A DNA stretch of 46,272 nucleotides from Candidatus Gastranaerophilales bacterium (GCA_028694275.1 JAQUTS010000001.1:1-46272); one strand, 5' to 3'; counted from the stretch's first letter, positions 1 through 9,119 are shown. Numbers and translations are program-made. The notes: generated from the letters alone by a model not told the origin.

Positions 1-1
1 T

Positions 2-760
2 ATCAGTGGTACAAAATATGTATTCGGCCTTGATTCCAATACCAACGGAAATTTGGATGATGTATCAGAAATTCTTGGTATAACAGATACGAAAGAAAAT
101 CCATTCAAAAGCCTTTTGGATATTGACGGAAATACTGATGGAATTATCTCACAAGATGAACTAAAAAGAGCCGGTATTGTTCTTCAAGCCGTTGATGCTT
201 CAGGCAAATTAACATCAGGTAAACTTGATGTATCTGCTATCAAATCTATCAGCGTCGATAGTTTTGTCACTTCAGAAGCTGAAAGGATGATAGGAACCTT
301 CCAAGTTAAGCTTTCTAACGGTACCGTAGCAAATGCTGAACAAACTCTTGATGATCAGGCCTATTTTAATAATCTTTTTGGAACTTTGGTAGATTTGAGA
401 CCTTATCAAACAGCAGCTGCCTCTACATCTACAACTGCGAGCACAGGCACAACTTCAAGTACTTCTTCAACATCGACTACAGCGTCAACAGATACTACTT
501 CAACTACTGCTTCTACATCCACAAGTTCTATCGTAAGGCAGACTCTTTTGGATCAATTGAATAAAGTATACAGCTCTATTGTGATAGATGACACATCAAA
601 TGTGGAAAAAATCCTTGATAATTATTGTTGGAAAAAAGGATACTCAATTACCCCTGCTCAAAGAATAAAAATTGTTGACGGTATTGAGCCGATGTTATCT
701 GTTTCTCAAATTGAAGCAAAAATTGCTCAACAAATGCAAACATTGAATTTATCAGCATAA
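2..760 (+). CDS. C-terminal part of an EF-hand-like acidic protein (5' end outside window)
   Basis: The reading frame is already open at base 2, so the gene starts before the window and only its last 252 codons are seen. The TTG at 53 is an ordinary leucine codon inside the first calcium-loop-like motif (DSNTNGNLDD, about visible residue 11). A second loop, DIDGNTDGIISQDEL, begins near visible residue 41. A block ending in YFNNLFGT follows, then a low-complexity linker of almost only Ser, Thr and Ala, then a tail containing NYCWKK. All of these except the linker reappear in the same order at the end of the next gene, so the two are paralogues. EF-hand/dockerin-like loops normally bind calcium; whether these do is inference. 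The biological role is unknown. Confidence 0.85.
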   Translation: MSGTKYVFGLDSNTNGNLDDVSEILGITDTKENPFKSLLDIDGNTDGIISQDELKRAGIVLQAVDASGKLTSGKLDVSAIKSISVDSFVTSEAERMIGTFQVKLSNGTVANAEQTLDDQAYFNNLFGTLVDLRPYQTAAASTSTTASTGTTSSTSSTSTTASTDTTSTTASTSTSSIVRQTLLDQLNKVYSSIVIDDTSNVEKILDNYCWKKGYSITPAQRIKIVDGIEPMLSVSQIEAKIAQQMQTLNLSA

Positions 761-868
761 TTTATTGTGAACTTTTGTAAACAATACTGCCCAAAATACT
801 AAAGATATTACCTATTCTTGACGATAAACATAATATGTTAAGTGTGTAAGGTCAATGTGTAGGTAAAA

Positions 869-3800
869 ATGTCAAACTTTTATTATTTATACAAATATGG
901 AGCCACCCAAAACTCTACTTTGGACCAATCAAACAATAGTGTTTGGTCTAATAATTTTATGGGTGCTATGCTTAACTATAAAAATATTGATGCTGACGCT
1001 ATGGGTTTCCTTTTTGACAACCAAGGTACAGCAGGCGACGGTAATGATTTCACAACTTTTAATAATGAATACAAAACAATTGTAGGCTCTGATATTTTGA
1101 GCTATTTGAACAAATATACAGATACTACAAATAGTGCTTTTGGTGATTATATTAACAATTCTACAGGCGGTGTTGACCACTATACTAACTTGGCTGTGGA
1201 TCCTTCTGAGTTTGAATTCAACTTGACAATGGATGGTGATCTCTACAGATATACTACTGATGCAACTGATTTTGATGTTCTTGATCAAGATTATAAAAAT
1301 TATTATGATTACAAAGTTAACGGCGGAACTCTTTTGCCTGTTTCTTCTGTTAGTCTTTCTTCTTTGGGAATCAGCTACAATCAAATCTTAACAGCAAACG
1401 GAAATGATCCTGTAAAAGCTACTCAAGTTTATCAAAACTTGGTTGACCAGCTTGTTAGTGAGTTAAAAGAATCTAAAGGCGGTACAATTTCTGAAGCGGA
1501 TTTGATTACTGTAACAAAAGAATTAGATGAACAACAAAGAGGACTCAAAGCGATTGATGATGCGTTGTATGGTTATGCTGAATCTGATTCAGTAACAACT
1601 CAACAAACTCGTTATACAACTGCTTACAATTTTGGAAATGTTGCATCAAGCATTCCTTCAAGTGTTTTGAATACAGCAAGCACATACGGTGTTAATTCTA
1701 CCAAAATGCAAAGCTTATACACAGCTTTGGGCAATTTGTCAGTAGATTCTTTGGATTCTTCTGCTAATTCCAAAGAGATTTTTGCTGATGCGATTTCAAT
1801 GAAAATAACTGACTGGCTTGAAGCTCAAACAGACTTGTTTGTTAATGCGAATGAAAGTTCTTACAGTTCTAATACTAATGTTGTTAATGCTGTTGATAAT
1901 ATTGTCGAGAATGATTTGGCAACTGTTTATGCTTATACTGCAAAAACACAAGTTGCAACTTATGTGGATACTAACTATTCAAGCTTATCTGTTTCTGATA
2001 GAGCATTAACTACAGATGTTATTTGGGATAAAGTGCAGCAAGCAAAATTTGTTAATGCATTAGGCGGTACTCCGGCTGAATATGATGATGAAGGTGTTCA
2101 AATATCTCCAAGAGTAAACGGTGCTATCTATAATTCTGTCTCAGGCGGTACTTCTACTACTGATGTTGTTGATGTTGTGACTAATTCTTATGATATTACT
2201 ACAAGAACAGGCGATAACAATTACTCATTGGCAAAAGTCAGCTTTACTTTAACATCAAGTGATATTAATAATATTAAAAATGCTATAAGAAGTGCTCTTG
2301 ACTTTGGTGATATTAATTTTTGGAAAAAATCAAAGGTTTATTATGAGAAAAGAGGTCAGGTTGCTGATTCTGTTATAGCACAATTAGAAGCTACTAAAGA
2401 TGAAAACGGAAACTATGTTATCCCTTCTATATATGGCTGCACATTTGAACAAACAATGGAAACTTTCATCTATAATGCTATGAGAATTTGGGAAAATCCA
2501 AGTTATGTTCCAAGTACCACTTATAAAGGAAATTATGGTGACAGAACATTGGGTAACAATCACTCAGATGGATCTATTATGGGTGAATTGATGAAAAAAA
2601 TCAGAAACTCTACAGGCGCTCCAGGTGCAGGTAAAGATGTAGAATATGAAAGCGGTATTGATCTCCGTCATTTGAAAGTTGCTGATCCTACAAAAGACTT
2701 GTTGGAAGTTGGTGATTCTGAAACTACAAGTACTAGCATCACTTCTACTTATATGGTTTCAAAAGGTACTTTATCTTTTATGAGTGCTCAAGATCGTGAT
2801 CTTTATGATGCCATTGATGAAGCTAAAACCCAAAACCTTGGTGGGTTGAACAGTTTAGAAAATAAATCTGTTAATCATTATAATCAAAATACAGGAAAAA
2901 TTGAAACAGCCAAAGTAGTTTATAATAATTCAGCACACAAATATGAAGTTCAAACTACAAATGAATATCCTGAAGCTTTAGGTTCAAAAAATTTCAAAAC
3001 CGGTGAGTCTTCAATATATACAAAAATAATCAACAAAGATGCTTCTATATTTGCAGGTACAAGTGTTACATATCTTGAAGGCGGTAACTTGGTAACTGTT
3101 ACTGCTAAAGCAAACACTGATGAAGATTCTTTGGTTTATCAAATGGCTAAAAGCCTTTTGGAGGCAGGTGATATTACTTCATCAGATTCTTCTGTTACAG
3201 ATAAAGATAAACTTGAATTTGCGATATATGTAAGTGAAGTTTCTGCAGCAATTATGGAACAGTATTGGATTGAAAACTTCAACAAAGATAATGCTGAATC
3301 CTTTACAGATTACTTTGCGAGAGAATTCAGTGCTTATATGAATCCACACGCTGATGGTGGTTCTGCCAATAAAGTATTCCAATTTTTGACTAATCCTGAT
3401 GACTCAAACGCTACTTTTAAAAGCTTTATGCTTAATTTTTCAGAAGATCCTGCTCAAGAGAACATTATGGATCGCATAATGGAAAAACAAGCATTTGCTC
3501 AGATTTACTCAAAAATGGAAGACAGATCAAGATCTGAAATGGCTTTGTTTGAGCAAGCAGCTGCTACTGATATCGTTGCAAACATTAATAACAAAGAATA
3601 TGAATACAGATTAGCTCTTTTAGCTGCTTTAGAAATTGAATCTAAAAACAACAACTTGGGAGTTGATTTTTCAGGCGTAACCAATAGCCTTGCAACACTT
3701 GGGCCTGGTGCTGATAAAAACCCTTGGTGGAAAGAATACTTCCCTTGGTTCAAAGGTTTCTATGGTAATTTACCTGAAGGTGCAACTATTGAAGATATGT

Positions 3801-4660
3801 TTGATGAAAACGGTAATCTTACAATGTCTTTCTCAGGTGCAGGCAACATGCTTGTTGACCCTTACATTATCAAAGTTAACGGCGTTGATTATGTAATGGG
3901 CGTTGACTCTAACAAAGACGGAAAAATCAATGACGCTAAAGAAGTATTGGGTATCACTGATACTGTTGATGATGGTTTTGCAAGCTTGGTAGCTTTGGAC
4001 AAAAATAACGACGGTTACATTTCTCAACAAGAATTAAAAGATCAAGGCATTGTCTTAGAAGCTATGAATGTTTCAGACAGACTAAAAGGTACTACACTTT
4101 CTGTTGATATGCTTAAAGGTATTAACCTTTCAACTATCCAAAGCCAAGACGGTACTAACAATGTCTACGGAACTTTTAGCGTAGACTTGGCAAATGGTTC
4201 AAAAGCTTCTGCTATTCAAATATTTGAAACCCAATCATATTTCAATAATCTATTTGGAACATTTGCTGATCTATCATTCTTGACTTTAACAACTCAGGCT
4301 ACTGAGCAAACAGCTGTTCCTCCCTCAACTGTTGATGGAGCTGAAACACTTATTGAAGAAACTGAAGAAGTTGCACCAGCTCAAGAAACTCAAAACATTT
4401 TCACAAAACGCTTTAATTTCTTCACATATTTGAATAATCAAGAAGAAAAAGAAGAAGAAGTGGTTTCTGTAGCTACAGTTTCTAACAAAGAAGCTAACTT
4501 AAACAAACTTATCGAAAATATGTGCTGGAAATTAGACGTAGCACAACTTACAGTAAAAGAAAGATATGACATTCTTGGTTCATTGGATGTGAGCAAATCT
4601 GATGATGAAAACAACAAAATTATCGCAGAAAAACTAAAACAAGTAACACTTAACGGATAA
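869..4660 (+). CDS. Large acidic protein with C-terminal EF-hand-like module, function unknown
   Basis: This encodes 1,263 residues starting at an ATG behind a weak AGGTAAAA ribosome site. No signal peptide or membrane segment is visible. Most of the protein is rich in Asp, Asn, Ser, Thr and Tyr and matches no family I recognise. Near the start, about residues 50-60, is one Asp/Asn-rich stretch (DNQGTAGDGNDF). The C-terminal module has two EF-hand-like loops, DSNKDGKIND near residue 1011 and DKNNDGYISQQEL near 1043. It continues with a YFNNLFGT block, a Glu-rich linker around 1150-1200 and a tail with NMCWKL. The preceding gene has the same module, which points to tandem duplication. The composition suggests an extracellular or surface protein exported by a non-Sec route, but nothing in the sequence shows this. 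It is followed by a strong terminator. Confidence 0.9.
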   Translation: MSNFYYLYKYGATQNSTLDQSNNSVWSNNFMGAMLNYKNIDADAMGFLFDNQGTAGDGNDFTTFNNEYKTIVGSDILSYLNKYTDTTNSAFGDYINNSTGGVDHYTNLAVDPSEFEFNLTMDGDLYRYTTDATDFDVLDQDYKNYYDYKVNGGTLLPVSSVSLSSLGISYNQILTANGNDPVKATQVYQNLVDQLVSELKESKGGTISEADLITVTKELDEQQRGLKAIDDALYGYAESDSVTTQQTRYTTAYNFGNVASSIPSSVLNTASTYGVNSTKMQSLYTALGNLSVDSLDSSANSKEIFADAISMKITDWLEAQTDLFVNANESSYSSNTNVVNAVDNIVENDLATVYAYTAKTQVATYVDTNYSSLSVSDRALTTDVIWDKVQQAKFVNALGGTPAEYDDEGVQISPRVNGAIYNSVSGGTSTTDVVDVVTNSYDITTRTGDNNYSLAKVSFTLTSSDINNIKNAIRSALDFGDINFWKKSKVYYEKRGQVADSVIAQLEATKDENGNYVIPSIYGCTFEQTMETFIYNAMRIWENPSYVPSTTYKGNYGDRTLGNNHSDGSIMGELMKKIRNSTGAPGAGKDVEYESGIDLRHLKVADPTKDLLEVGDSETTSTSITSTYMVSKGTLSFMSAQDRDLYDAIDEAKTQNLGGLNSLENKSVNHYNQNTGKIETAKVVYNNSAHKYEVQTTNEYPEALGSKNFKTGESSIYTKIINKDASIFAGTSVTYLEGGNLVTVTAKANTDEDSLVYQMAKSLLEAGDITSSDSSVTDKDKLEFAIYVSEVSAAIMEQYWIENFNKDNAESFTDYFAREFSAYMNPHADGGSANKVFQFLTNPDDSNATFKSFMLNFSEDPAQENIMDRIMEKQAFAQIYSKMEDRSRSEMALFEQAAATDIVANINNKEYEYRLALLAALEIESKNNNLGVDFSGVTNSLATLGPGADKNPWWKEYFPWFKGFYGNLPEGATIEDMFDENGNLTMSFSGAGNMLVDPYIIKVNGVDYVMGVDSNKDGKINDAKEVLGITDTVDDGFASLVALDKNNDGYISQQELKDQGIVLEAMNVSDRLKGTTLSVDMLKGINLSTIQSQDGTNNVYGTFSVDLANGSKASAIQIFETQSYFNNLFGTFADLSFLTLTTQATEQTAVPPSTVDGAETLIEETEEVAPAQETQNIFTKRFNFFTYLNNQEEKEEEVVSVATVSNKEANLNKLIENMCWKLDVAQLTVKERYDILGSLDVSKSDDENNKIIAEKLKQVTLNG

Positions 4661-4682
4661 GAAAAGCACCACATTAAAAGCT

Positions 4683-4720
4683 AAAAAGAAGCCCCCCTGA
4701 GAGAAGGGCTTCTTTTTTTT
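4683..4720 (+). terminator. Rho-independent terminator, probably bidirectional
   Basis: Left arm AAAAAGAAGCCC (4683-4694) pairs with GGGCTTCTTTTT (4706-4717), followed by more T. It ends the large acidic gene. Because the left arm starts with five A, it can also terminate the minus-strand rpsR operon, whose last stop codon is 13 bp away. Confidence 0.9.
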
Positions 4721-4732
4721 ATATCTAATTGA

Positions 4733-4966
4733 TTAACCTTCAAAAACGTAGTTGATCAAAGCTGCTTCGCGGGCTTTTTTGATAGCACGTGCAAGTTGTC
4801 TTTGGTGCAATGCACATGTACCTGTAATTCTTCTTGGAAGAATTTTTCCGCGTTCAGTCAGATATCTTTTTAGTCTTAGAGCATCTTTATAGTCGATGTC
4901 TTCAACTTTATCTGCGCAAAAATTACAGCTTTTACGTTTTTTCTTATCGTTATTCATTTTTCTCAT
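4733..4966 (-). CDS. rpsR: 30S ribosomal protein S18
   Basis: S18 (77 residues) binds the platform of the 30S subunit next to S6. The sequence has the basic N-terminus, the CNFC pair seen in zinc-type S18 proteins, and the family core around LKRYLTERGKILPRRITG. The ATG at 4966 is preferred over one three codons later because AAAGGA lies 9-10 bases before it. It is the last gene of rpsF-ssb-rpsR, a common bacterial order, and shares the bidirectional terminator downstream. Confidence 0.97.
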   Translation of the reverse strand: MRKMNNDKKKRKSCNFCADKVEDIDYKDALRLKRYLTERGKILPRRITGTCALHQRQLARAIKKAREAALINYVFEG

Positions 4967-4981
4967 TACGAGTAATCCTTT

Positions 4982-5383
4982 CTAGAATGGGATTTCATCT
5001 TCGCCGATTAAGTCATCAGAAAAATCATCATCTGAGAGTTGAAGAATATCTTCTTCTCCTGCTTTTGATGATGCTTGAGCTGTTTGAACTCCTAAGATTT
5101 CAAAGTTTTGAGCTTCAAGTTCAACGACTTTTTTGTCTTCGCCATCTGCGGTTTTGATGGCATTAGTTTGTAAACGACCTTCTACTATAACACTAACACC
5201 TTGTTGCAGTTTTTGTTCAGCGAGTTCGGCATTTTTGCCTAAAGTTACGACCCTGATGAGTGATTCATCTTCATTAGGCGAAATATTTATCGCAAATGTT
5301 GTCACGGCAACATTGTTAGACGAGAACCTTTTTTCAGGTTTTCTTGTTACTTTTCCTTGCAATATTGCTTTAGCTAGTGACAT
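4982..5383 (-). CDS. ssb: Single-stranded DNA-binding protein
   Basis: The protein (133 residues) has one OB fold of about 105 residues that coats single-stranded DNA in replication, repair and recombination. Visible family features are the N-terminal AKAILQGKVTRKPEKR strand, the VVTLGKNAELAEQ helix and the IVEGRLQT strand. An acidic tail ends in DEIPF, the tip that recruits partner proteins and resembles the usual DDIPF. The linker between fold and tail is short. Start ATG has GGAG six bases upstream. It sits between rpsF and rpsR, 10 bp from the former, and is surely co-transcribed with them. Confidence 0.96.
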   Translation of the reverse strand: MSLAKAILQGKVTRKPEKRFSSNNVAVTTFAINISPNEDESLIRVVTLGKNAELAEQKLQQGVSVIVEGRLQTNAIKTADGEDKKVVELEAQNFEILGVQTAQASSKAGEEDILQLSDDDFSDDLIGEDEIPF

Positions 5384-5393
5384 TATTTGCTCC

Positions 5394-5690
5394 TTATGCT
5401 TTTGCTTTTTTACTCTCTAACAACATAAATCTGAGTACGTTGTCATTAAGAGTCAAGTTTCTTTTAAGTTCTACTACTTTTTCTTCAGGGAAATCAATTT
5501 TCAAATTCAAATAGAATCCGTCTTTGAAGTTGTTGATTTCATAAGCAAGTTTTTTACGACCCATTTTATCGACTCCTTCGATTTTTCCGCCGAAGTCTTT
5601 TATTGTTGCTTCTAAAGCATCTACTACTTTATCAGCTTCTTCCATATCAAGATTTGGTTTGATGATACATAATATTTCATAATTTCTCAA
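5394..5690 (-). CDS. rpsF: 30S ribosomal protein S6
   Basis: S6 (98 residues with the start chosen here) forms a heterodimer with S18 on the 30S platform. The N-terminus MRNYEILCIIKPNLD is the standard S6 opening, and the middle has the typical GRKKLAYEINNFKDGFYLNLKI stretch. The frame extends two codons further to a TTG at 5696, but that would leave only two bases after AGGAG. The TTG at 5690 leaves eight and gives the family-like MRNYE start. It is the first gene of the rpsF-ssb-rpsR operon, with a promoter overlapping the end of dapF. Confidence 0.95.
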   Translation of the reverse strand: MRNYEILCIIKPNLDMEEADKVVDALEATIKDFGGKIEGVDKMGRKKLAYEINNFKDGFYLNLKIDFPEEKVVELKRNLTLNDNVLRFMLLESKKAKA

Positions 5691-5727
5691 TTTCAATTCT
5701 CCTATTAAAGTTTTATGTGTTAGTTAT

Positions 5728-5757
5728 ATTATCACAAACAAGAAAAATTTATAACAA
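5728..5757 (-). promoter_or_regulatory. Predicted promoter of rpsF-ssb-rpsR
   Basis: On the minus strand TTGTTA (complement of 5752-5757) is followed after 18 bases by GATAAT (complement of 5728-5733). It lies 38 bases before the chosen rpsF start, and the -35 box overlaps the dapF stop region. Assigned by eye from sigma-70-type consensus. Confidence 0.5.
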
Positions 5758-6603
5758 CACTTCGCCGAAAAATACAAATTCGGCAGGCCCTGTCATGAAT
5801 ACATCTTGTTTTGGGTCAGCCAAAGAGCCTTCCCATCTTATTTTTAGCGATCCGCCCGGTAAATTGACAACAACTTCATTATCCGTAAAGTTATTTAAAA
5901 TAGCTGCTACCACCGAAGCACAAGCTCCTGTACCGCATGCTTTGGTTATCCCGCAGCCTCTTTCCCAAACATCTACATTTATCTCATTTTTTGACAAAAC
6001 CTTTATAAATTCAACATTGGTTTTTTTAGGGAAAATAGGGTTAAACTCTATATCTTTGCCGTATTCAACTGCAAGTTCTTTAGTGTTTTCAGAACTAAAA
6101 ATCAGACAATGCGGATTACCCATACTTACTGCGCTGAATTCAAATTCTTTGCCTTTTACTGACAATAGATGTTTTAGTACAGGTGATTTATCCGCTTTTA
6201 CAGGGATTTTTTCTGCTTCAAGTATAGGATTCCCCATATTAACAGTTACTGAGCCCTCATCGTTAATGTGAGGTGTGATTATGCCTGCGAGAGTTTTTAC
6301 TGTGAATTCGTCTTTTTGCGTAAAACTATTTTCTTTTAAATATTTTGCAAAGCATCTTATACCGTTTCCGCACATTTCTGCAACAGATCCGTCAGAATTG
6401 TAAAAATCCCACTCAAAGTCAGTTTCTTTAGCTTGTTTAACATTGATAATCAACCCATCTGCCCCGATACCGAGTCTTCTGCCGCAAAGCTGTTTTGCCA
6501 AATCGATCCTTGAGAGCGGTATGTTTTTTAGTTGTTCTTCTTCAACGATTACAAAATCATTGCCAAGTCCTTGCATTTTGGTGAAACTAAGTTTGCTTTT
6601 CAC
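5749..6603 (-). CDS. dapF: Diaminopimelate epimerase
   Basis: DapF (284 residues, usual length) converts LL- to meso-diaminopimelate, the precursor of lysine and the peptidoglycan cross-link residue. The two catalytic cysteines are visible in their signatures: C78 in MCGNGIRCFA and C223 in ACGTGACA. The N-terminus has the typical FTKMQGLGNDF. The start is GTG, sharing one base with the TAG stop of the upstream membrane protein (TAGTG), so the two are translationally coupled. lysA, which uses its product, lies at 27.9 kb. Confidence 0.97.
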   Translation of the reverse strand: MKSKLSFTKMQGLGNDFVIVEEEQLKNIPLSRIDLAKQLCGRRLGIGADGLIINVKQAKETDFEWDFYNSDGSVAEMCGNGIRCFAKYLKENSFTQKDEFTVKTLAGIITPHINDEGSVTVNMGNPILEAEKIPVKADKSPVLKHLLSVKGKEFEFSAVSMGNPHCLIFSSENTKELAVEYGKDIEFNPIFPKKTNVEFIKVLSKNEINVDVWERGCGITKACGTGACASVVAAILNNFTDNEVVVNLPGGSLKIRWEGSLADPKQDVFMTGPAEFVFFGEVLL

Positions 6604-7367
6604 TATAGTCCTTCTCTTTCCAATACAGATTTATAGAACTGAGCAAACAGGTTTCTTACTAAAAGCTTCACAATAAAAGCCACAAAAGGGATTAAGATTG
6701 TTCCTACGATGGTAATTGCACTAATTGTGTAAGGGATGACCGCCAATAAGTATATTCCGAATGTAAACAGCAAAAGAATGATATACTGCCAAAAGTTTTT
6801 GGCTATAATACCGACTGCCCTTACATAATTAAAAGCATCTTTTATTCTTAATCTGTGTGCAAACATTGTCTCAAGCAATGGTAAAATGGCTGATGCTATA
6901 AAGATAAATGCAATAGGAACCAAGAAAAAGAATGACATCAAATGCGAATGTTCATATGGAATTATACATAATTTGGTTAGGCCGATACTGACTATAATCA
7001 CCAGTGAATAATAAATAACGCTGATAAGTAACCATTTGAAACCATTTGAGAACAGCTCTTTGAAGTTTGACCAATATGGCAAAATTTCACTCTTGTCTGT
7101 CAGCATATTGTTCACAAATTTGATATTGTATCCCATAATCAAGCAACTCAACACAAAATGCACAACAACGCCGATTATACCGATTGCCAAAACAAGAACA
7201 GCTAAACCTTGTTTGTCTATTATTGTAGGCAAGTATAAACAAGCATATAAGTTGATTAAAAGCGTTGCAAGCAACGAAAAAACGCCGCCTAATATGAGTT
7301 TTTTTGCATAATGAGGCTGATTAAAAATAGAATCAAATGCTTTTCGCATATTTACATTACATTTCAT
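6603..7367 (-). CDS. DUF4013-like polytopic membrane protein
   Basis: The product (254 residues) has about six hydrophobic helices. The stretch after the first two, with GYNIKFVNNMLTD then ILPYWSNFKELFSNGFKWLL, resembles the loop pattern of DUF4013 membrane proteins (a Gly-Tyr, a charged loop, a Leu-Pro-x-Trp motif, then a helix). Its function is unknown. It overlaps dapF by one base, but this fusion of transcripts need not mean a shared pathway. The start ATG has GGAA six bases upstream. The family call comes from remembered pattern and is moderate. Confidence 0.75.
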   Translation of the reverse strand: MKCNVNMRKAFDSIFNQPHYAKKLILGGVFSLLATLLINLYACLYLPTIIDKQGLAVLVLAIGIIGVVVHFVLSCLIMGYNIKFVNNMLTDKSEILPYWSNFKELFSNGFKWLLISVIYYSLVIIVSIGLTKLCIIPYEHSHLMSFFFLVPIAFIFIASAILPLLETMFAHRLRIKDAFNYVRAVGIIAKNFWQYIILLLFTFGIYLLAVIPYTISAITIVGTILIPFVAFIVKLLVRNLFAQFYKSVLEREGL

Positions 7368-7388
7368 AGTCGTTCCAATCCTTATTTT

Positions 7389-7847
7389 TTAGATATTTTT
7401 GAGTAAGTTAACCATTTCAATAGCTGTTTCAGCAGCTGATGAACCTTTGTTACCTGCTTTTGTTCCGGCTCTTTCGATAGCTTGCTCAATTGTATCGGTC
7501 GTCAAAACACCAAACACTACAGGTTTACCGCTGTTTAATGATACATGTGCAACTCCTTTTGAAAGTTCTGCCGCTACATAATCAAAATGAGGTGTGTTTC
7601 CTCTAATAATAGCACCTAGTGTGATAACCGCATCATACTTAGGGGCAACTTTTTGGGCGGCCAAAGGAATCTCAAACGCACCCGGCACCCAAACAACATC
7701 AATGTTATCATCAGATACGCCGTGTCTTTTAAGTGTGTCAATGCTTCCTGAGAGAAGTTTTGACCCTATAAATTCGTTAAATCTTGCAATTATTATGCAA
7801 AATTTCTCTTCGCCTGCTATTAATTTACCTTCTAAAATTTTAACCAT
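7389..7847 (-). CDS. ribH: 6,7-dimethyl-8-ribityllumazine synthase
   Basis: Lumazine synthase (152 residues, usual length) condenses 3,4-dihydroxybutanone 4-phosphate with the ribitylamino-pyrimidine to give the last intermediate before riboflavin. Visible motifs are IIIARFNEFI near the start, VPGAFEIPLAAQ, the substrate loop GAIIRGNTPHFDYVA, and FGVLTTDTIEQA. AGGAG lies six bases before the ATG. It is the last gene of ribE-ribBA-ribH, nine bases after ribBA, and RibBA makes one of its two substrates. Confidence 0.97.
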   Translation of the reverse strand: MVKILEGKLIAGEEKFCIIIARFNEFIGSKLLSGSIDTLKRHGVSDDNIDVVWVPGAFEIPLAAQKVAPKYDAVITLGAIIRGNTPHFDYVAAELSKGVAHVSLNSGKPVVFGVLTTDTIEQAIERAGTKAGNKGSSAAETAIEMVNLLKNI

Positions 7848-7856
7848 TTCATTCTC

Positions 7857-9119
7857 CTAATCATGTGATTCTGAGCAAGTTGCACATCCGCAACACTCAT
7901 CTGCTTGTAGCAAATGACTCATTTTTTCTTGTTTTGTCATCATATAATTTTTATTATACTTGTTGATTGAAGCAGGTAAAGACACTCTTTCTACTACTTC
8001 AAGGCCGTATCCTTCCAGTCCTATGATTTTTTTGGGGTTATTTGTAATCAAATTCATTTTTTCAAAGCCCAAGTCCAAAAGGATTTGCGCTCCTACTCCG
8101 TAATCTCTCAAATCAGGAGCAAAACCTAGGCTCAAATTGGCTTCTACTGTGTCTTGGCCTTGATCTTGAAGAACATACGCTTTTAATTTGTTTAAAAGCC
8201 CTATTCCGCGACCTTCGTGTTTTTTTAGATAGACAAGAGCTCCGTAGCCTTTTTCGTCAATAAAGCTCAATGCTGCTTGGAGTTGTTTTCCGCAATCACA
8301 TTTAAGGCTGTGAAAAATATCTCCCGTTAAGCACTCAGAGTGCATTCTGACGTAAGGGATTTCGCCTTTGTCTCTTCTGCCTTCTCCCATACCTTTTACA
8401 AGTGCAACGTGTTCTGTATTATCAAGGGTGTTGAGATATCCGTATATTTCAAATTCTCCGTGTTCGGTAGGTAATTTTGCCTGCACAACTCTTTTGACAA
8501 AGCGGTCTTCTTTTACTCTGTAGGCAATCAAATCAGCAACAGTGATGAATTTGATGTCGTGTTTTTTTGCAAATTCAAACAAATCATCACGACGAGCCAT
8601 CGAGCCGTCTTCGTTCATTATTTCGCAAAGAACGCCTGATGGGTTTAACCCTGCAAATCTTGCCAAATCAACACTTGCTTCGGTGTGCCCCACTCTTTGA
8701 AGCACTCCGCCTTTTTTTGCGATGAGAGGGAATATATGTCCTGGGCGTCTGAAATCATCGGGTTGTGTTCTTTTGTCTGTTGCAATTTTGATTGTAGTGG
8801 CTCTGTCATAGGCACTTATGCCTGTTGATACGCCAAATTTGGGGTCAGCATCTATACTTACTGTGAAAGCTGTACCTTTGACATCGGTGTTGTTCTCTGT
8901 CATAGGACTGAGGTCAAGTTCTTTTGCTCTTTCAGTTGTCAAAGCAAGGCAAATTAACCCTCTTGCTTCTTTTGTCATAAAGTTGATAATCTCGGGAGTA
9001 ATGAGTTCTGCTGCACAAATCAAATCGCCTTCGTTTTCGCGATTTTCATCGTCTGCCACGATAATCATTTTTCCTGCTTTTATATCTGCTATTGCTTCTT
9101 CTACTGTGTTGAATTTCAA
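7857..9119 (-). CDS. ribBA: Bifunctional DHBP synthase / GTP cyclohydrolase II
   Basis: This two-domain enzyme (420 residues) feeds both branches of riboflavin synthesis. The N-terminal half (about 1-200) is dihydroxybutanone-phosphate synthase with the acidic DDENRENEGD motif (23-32) and a GHTEASVD segment. The C-terminal half (about 205-395) is GTP cyclohydrolase II, with zinc ligands C263, C274 and C276 in the ECLTGDIFHSLKCDCG segment and a HEGRGIGL motif. The start is TTG, overlapping the ribE stop as TTGA, which implies coupled translation. The last about 25 residues form an unusual tail with four clustered cysteines (C409, C410, C412, C415). Confidence 0.97.
   Translation of the reverse strand: MKFNTVEEAIADIKAGKMIIVADDENRENEGDLICAAELITPEIINFMTKEARGLICLALTTERAKELDLSPMTENNTDVKGTAFTVSIDADPKFGVSTGISAYDRATTIKIATDKRTQPDDFRRPGHIFPLIAKKGGVLQRVGHTEASVDLARFAGLNPSGVLCEIMNEDGSMARRDDLFEFAKKHDIKFITVADLIAYRVKEDRFVKRVVQAKLPTEHGEFEIYGYLNTLDNTEHVALVKGMGEGRRDKGEIPYVRMHSECLTGDIFHSLKCDCGKQLQAALSFIDEKGYGALVYLKKHEGRGIGLLNKLKAYVLQDQGQDTVEANLSLGFAPDLRDYGVGAQILLDLGFEKMNLITNNPKKIIGLEGYGLEVVERVSLPASINKYNKNYMMTKQEKMSHLLQADECCGCATCSESHD

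Noticed and set aside
420..535. Ser/Thr/Ala-coding low-complexity tract as a DNA tandem repeat or CRISPR
   Set aside because: Units are irregular at DNA level and in frame; it is a protein linker.
929..1384. 151-codon open frame antisense to the large acidic gene
   Set aside because: It lies entirely in the shadow of a well-supported gene, has an isoleucine-heavy composition caused by the complement of Asp/Asn codons, and has no ribosome site.
3505..3753. 82-codon antisense frame and similar frames at 3182-3382 and 3833-4030
   Set aside because: All mirror the codon pattern of the 1,263-residue gene and have no start context or recognisable product.
5717..6271. 184-codon plus-strand frame
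   Set aside because: It is opposite dapF, whose catalytic motifs are certain; the frame is only a complement artefact.
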